Positions 62,300 to 64,000 of a stretch of DNA of 64,000 bases are shown here, in pieces; position 1 is the first letter of the stretch; each line of letters begins with the position of its first letter. A program made the position numbers and the translations under genes. The notes under the pieces are model-generated. The model made no database searches. It saw nothing but the letters and a program-made list of their open reading frames with translations, and was not told the DNA's origin. The DNA is from an uncultured Maribacter sp. (GTDB lineage: Bacteria; Bacteroidota; Bacteroidia; Flavobacteriales; Flavobacteriaceae): contig NZ_CANMTX010000001.1 in the NCBI RefSeq assembly GCF_947500985.1, positions 1 to 64,000 on the forward strand, in the 5' to 3' direction.

Positions 62300-63349
62300 A
62301 TGAAAAACCTAGTCTATAAAGTACTCTTGACCTCTGCATTTTTTTCAATTATGGCGTGTAGTTCTACCAATAGAATGACGTTGGGTATTACACAACCAGC
62401 CGAAGTGCCGATACCAAACGATGTAATTAATATAGGTATAGTAAATAGAAGTAGTGCATCTGAAAAGAACAAGGTTGTAGATAATATTGATAAGATTTTA
62501 TCTTTAGAGGGGCTTAATTTGGATAAGGAAGGCGCTCAAAATGCCGTAACGGGACTCAAATATGAATTAGAACGTAGTAATCGATTTGATGCTGTTAAAG
62601 TAATTGATAATCAAAAAGATATAGAAAAGGGATTAAGCATTTTCCCTTCTGAAATCTCTTGGGAAATTGTTGATAGAATATGTAAGGAAAATGATTTGGA
62701 CGTTCTATTTTCATTAGAATTTTATGATACCGATACCGCTGTAGATTATGAATTGACGACGGTTAAAATACCTAATAATTTGGGTATCGATGCAAATGTA
62801 CCGGGACATAGAATTAAACTGAATACGGCTATTAAAAACGGTTGGAGAATTTATGACCCGTCTAATAGATCTATCATTGATGAGTACGTTTCTAACGACA
62901 GACTATTTTCTTCGGGTGAGGGAATCAATCCTGTAAAGGCTTTAGAAGCTGTTATTGGTAGAAAAGAGGCTGTTCTAAGTGTCAGCTCTAAGCTAGGTGC
63001 GAACTATGCACTTTTTACAAGACCTGAAAAAATTCGTATTGCTAGAGATTATTTTATAAAAGGAAGTAACAATTTAGAAATTGCCGATAGACGAGCAAAA
63101 GCAGGTGATTGGGACGGTGCTGCCGATTTATGGAATGCTGATTTAAATAATGCCAAGAGTAAAGTTGCTGGTAGAGCATATTATAATATGGCAATTAGTA
63201 ATGAAATAAACGGTAACCTGAACAAGGCAATAGAATATGCTTCTAAAGCCTATACAGACTACGAAAATAAAGATGCATTACGTTATGTAAATATGCTAAA
63301 AAGAAGAGTTGTTAATCAGCAAGAACTAAATCGTCAATTGGGGAAATAG
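62300..63349 (+). CDS. DUF6340 family lipoprotein
   Basis: 349 aa, lipobox SIMAC with Cys20. The mature part begins TNRMTLGITQPAEVPIP and INIGIVNRSSASEKNKVVDN. A central domain has LDVLFSLEFYDTDTAVDYEL. The last 100 residues are TPR-like (AKAGDWDGAADLWNADLNNA, RAYYNMAISNEINGNLNKAI). This fits the DUF6340 family of Bacteroidota lipoproteins; function unknown. Standing alone on the plus strand between two leftward genes. Confidence 0.82.
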   Translation: MKNLVYKVLLTSAFFSIMACSSTNRMTLGITQPAEVPIPNDVINIGIVNRSSASEKNKVVDNIDKILSLEGLNLDKEGAQNAVTGLKYELERSNRFDAVKVIDNQKDIEKGLSIFPSEISWEIVDRICKENDLDVLFSLEFYDTDTAVDYELTTVKIPNNLGIDANVPGHRIKLNTAIKNGWRIYDPSNRSIIDEYVSNDRLFSSGEGINPVKALEAVIGRKEAVLSVSSKLGANYALFTRPEKIRIARDYFIKGSNNLEIADRRAKAGDWDGAADLWNADLNNAKSKVAGRAYYNMAISNEINGNLNKAIEYASKAYTDYENKDALRYVNMLKRRVVNQQELNRQLGK

Positions 63350-63351
63350 TC

Positions 63352-64000
63352 TTAGCTAACGGCTTCTTTATATGTAGCTAAACAGCGTTCTCTAGCCATT
63401 TTGTGGTCTACCATTTTTTCTGGGTATTTGGCGGTGCCAAATTCTTTAATCCAGGTTTTTATATATTCTTTGTTTTTGTCGAACTTATCGACTTGTGTCA
63501 TTGGGTTGAAAATTCTAAAATAGGGTGCAGCATCAACACCACTGCCTGCTGCCCATTGCCAGTTGCCAACATTTGAACTCATTTCATAATCTAACAACTT
63601 TTCTGCGAAATAGGTTTCTCCCCAACGCCAATCTATTAAAAGATGTTTGCACAGAAAACTTGCAACTAGCATACGTACACGATTATGCATATAACCAGTC
63701 TCATTTAGTTCGCGCATACCGGCATCTACCAAAAGATATCCTGTGGTACCAGTTTTCCATTTTTCGAACTCATCTTCATTATTACGCCATTCTATACGGT
63801 CGTATTTCGATCTAAAAGCATTATCTACCGTATGAGGAAAGTGATAAAGAATAGTCATGAAAAATTCTCTCCATATTAATTCGCTCCAAAAGACCTTGTT
63901 ATTTTCAGCAATGGCTTTTTTCATCATCTTACGAACCGATACGGTACCAAAACGTAAATGCGGACCTAAGTGAGATGTGCCATTCTCTTTTGCTGGAAAA
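63352..64000 (-). CDS. Deoxyribodipyrimidine photolyase/cryptochrome, C-terminal part
   Basis: The last 215 codons; the start lies beyond the right edge. FAD-binding domain motifs: TSHLGPHLRFGTVSVRKMM (near 63920-63975), SELIWREFFMTILYHFPH, GTTGYLLVDAGMRELNETGY, MHNRVRMLVASFLCKHLLID, FAEKLLDYEMSSNVGNWQWA and FRIFNPMTQVDKFDKN, each shown as part of the conserved core. The conserved tryptophans of the FAD/electron-transfer region are present. It repairs cyclobutane pyrimidine dimers with blue light, or senses light if a cryptochrome; the two cannot be separated from the part seen. It ends 3 nt from the convergent DUF6340 gene. Confidence 0.93.
   Translation of the reverse strand, partial: FPAKENGTSHLGPHLRFGTVSVRKMMKKAIAENNKVFWSELIWREFFMTILYHFPHTVDNAFRSKYDRIEWRNNEDEFEKWKTGTTGYLLVDAGMRELNETGYMHNRVRMLVASFLCKHLLIDWRWGETYFAEKLLDYEMSSNVGNWQWAAGSGVDAAPYFRIFNPMTQVDKFDKNKEYIKTWIKEFGTAKYPEKMVDHKMARERCLATYKEAVS

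Overview
The window looks like the chromosome of a marine Flavobacteriaceae bacterium (Bacteroidota), perhaps close to Maribacter or Zobellia. The base composition is AT-rich. Several genes are preceded by the Bacteroidota -7 box TAnnTTTG, sometimes with TTG 19-21 nt further upstream. There are two SusC/SusD pairs, an ECF-sigma/FecR pair, and many exported proteins and lipoproteins typical of this phylum (ASPIC/UnbV propeller, DUF5107-TPR, DUF4290, DUF6340).

Layout. 1-5702 (-) is most of a giant surface protein with thrombospondin type-3 repeats; its C-terminus is off the left edge. 6.5-10.6 kb (-) holds an ABC-F ATPase, a 52-aa membrane protein, a small acidic gene split by an in-frame TAA, a DUF3095 protein and a NUDIX hydrolase. 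11.0-15.5 kb (+) holds a large exported protein (phosphoesterase-like, kinase-like and barrel regions) and a DUF481 outer-membrane protein. 15.9-28.3 kb (-) is Sus locus A: LacI-type regulator, SusC, SusD (SusD_2 type), a hairpin terminator, an ASPIC/UnbV lipoprotein and a DUF5107-TPR protein. 28.3-30.3 kb is a decayed island with a DUF481 3'-end relic, an unknown secreted protein, a broken GNAT acetyltransferase and a DUF3303 gene.

30.6-49.9 kb (+) is Sus locus B, the most interesting part. ECF sigma, FecR and an STN-domain SusC plus SusD form the sensing and uptake module. A terminator follows SusD, then come an M19 dipeptidase-like protein, two paralogous exported amidohydrolases flanking an FG-GAP propeller, an MBL-fold hydrolase, a creatininase-family amidohydrolase, an exported alpha/beta hydrolase, a lipoprotein-type Asp/Glu racemase, a DASS carboxylate transporter and an aspartate dehydrogenase. 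No glycoside hydrolase is present. The gene content fits capture of an amide or peptide, periplasmic cleavage and racemisation, and uptake and deamination of aspartate or a related dicarboxylate. The substrate is not known from sequence. Between fecR and susC there is a strong minus-strand terminator and a matching promoter, suggesting a cis-antisense sRNA.

50-64 kb is core genome: tRNA-Met(CAT), a START-like protein, a class IV aminotransferase, YqgE, HU, fmt, recQ, an NTPase, DUF493, DUF4290, murA (with Asp in place of the fosfomycin-target Cys), a membrane protein, pirin, a VOC protein, an M20 amidohydrolase, DUF6340 and the C-terminal part of a photolyase/cryptochrome.
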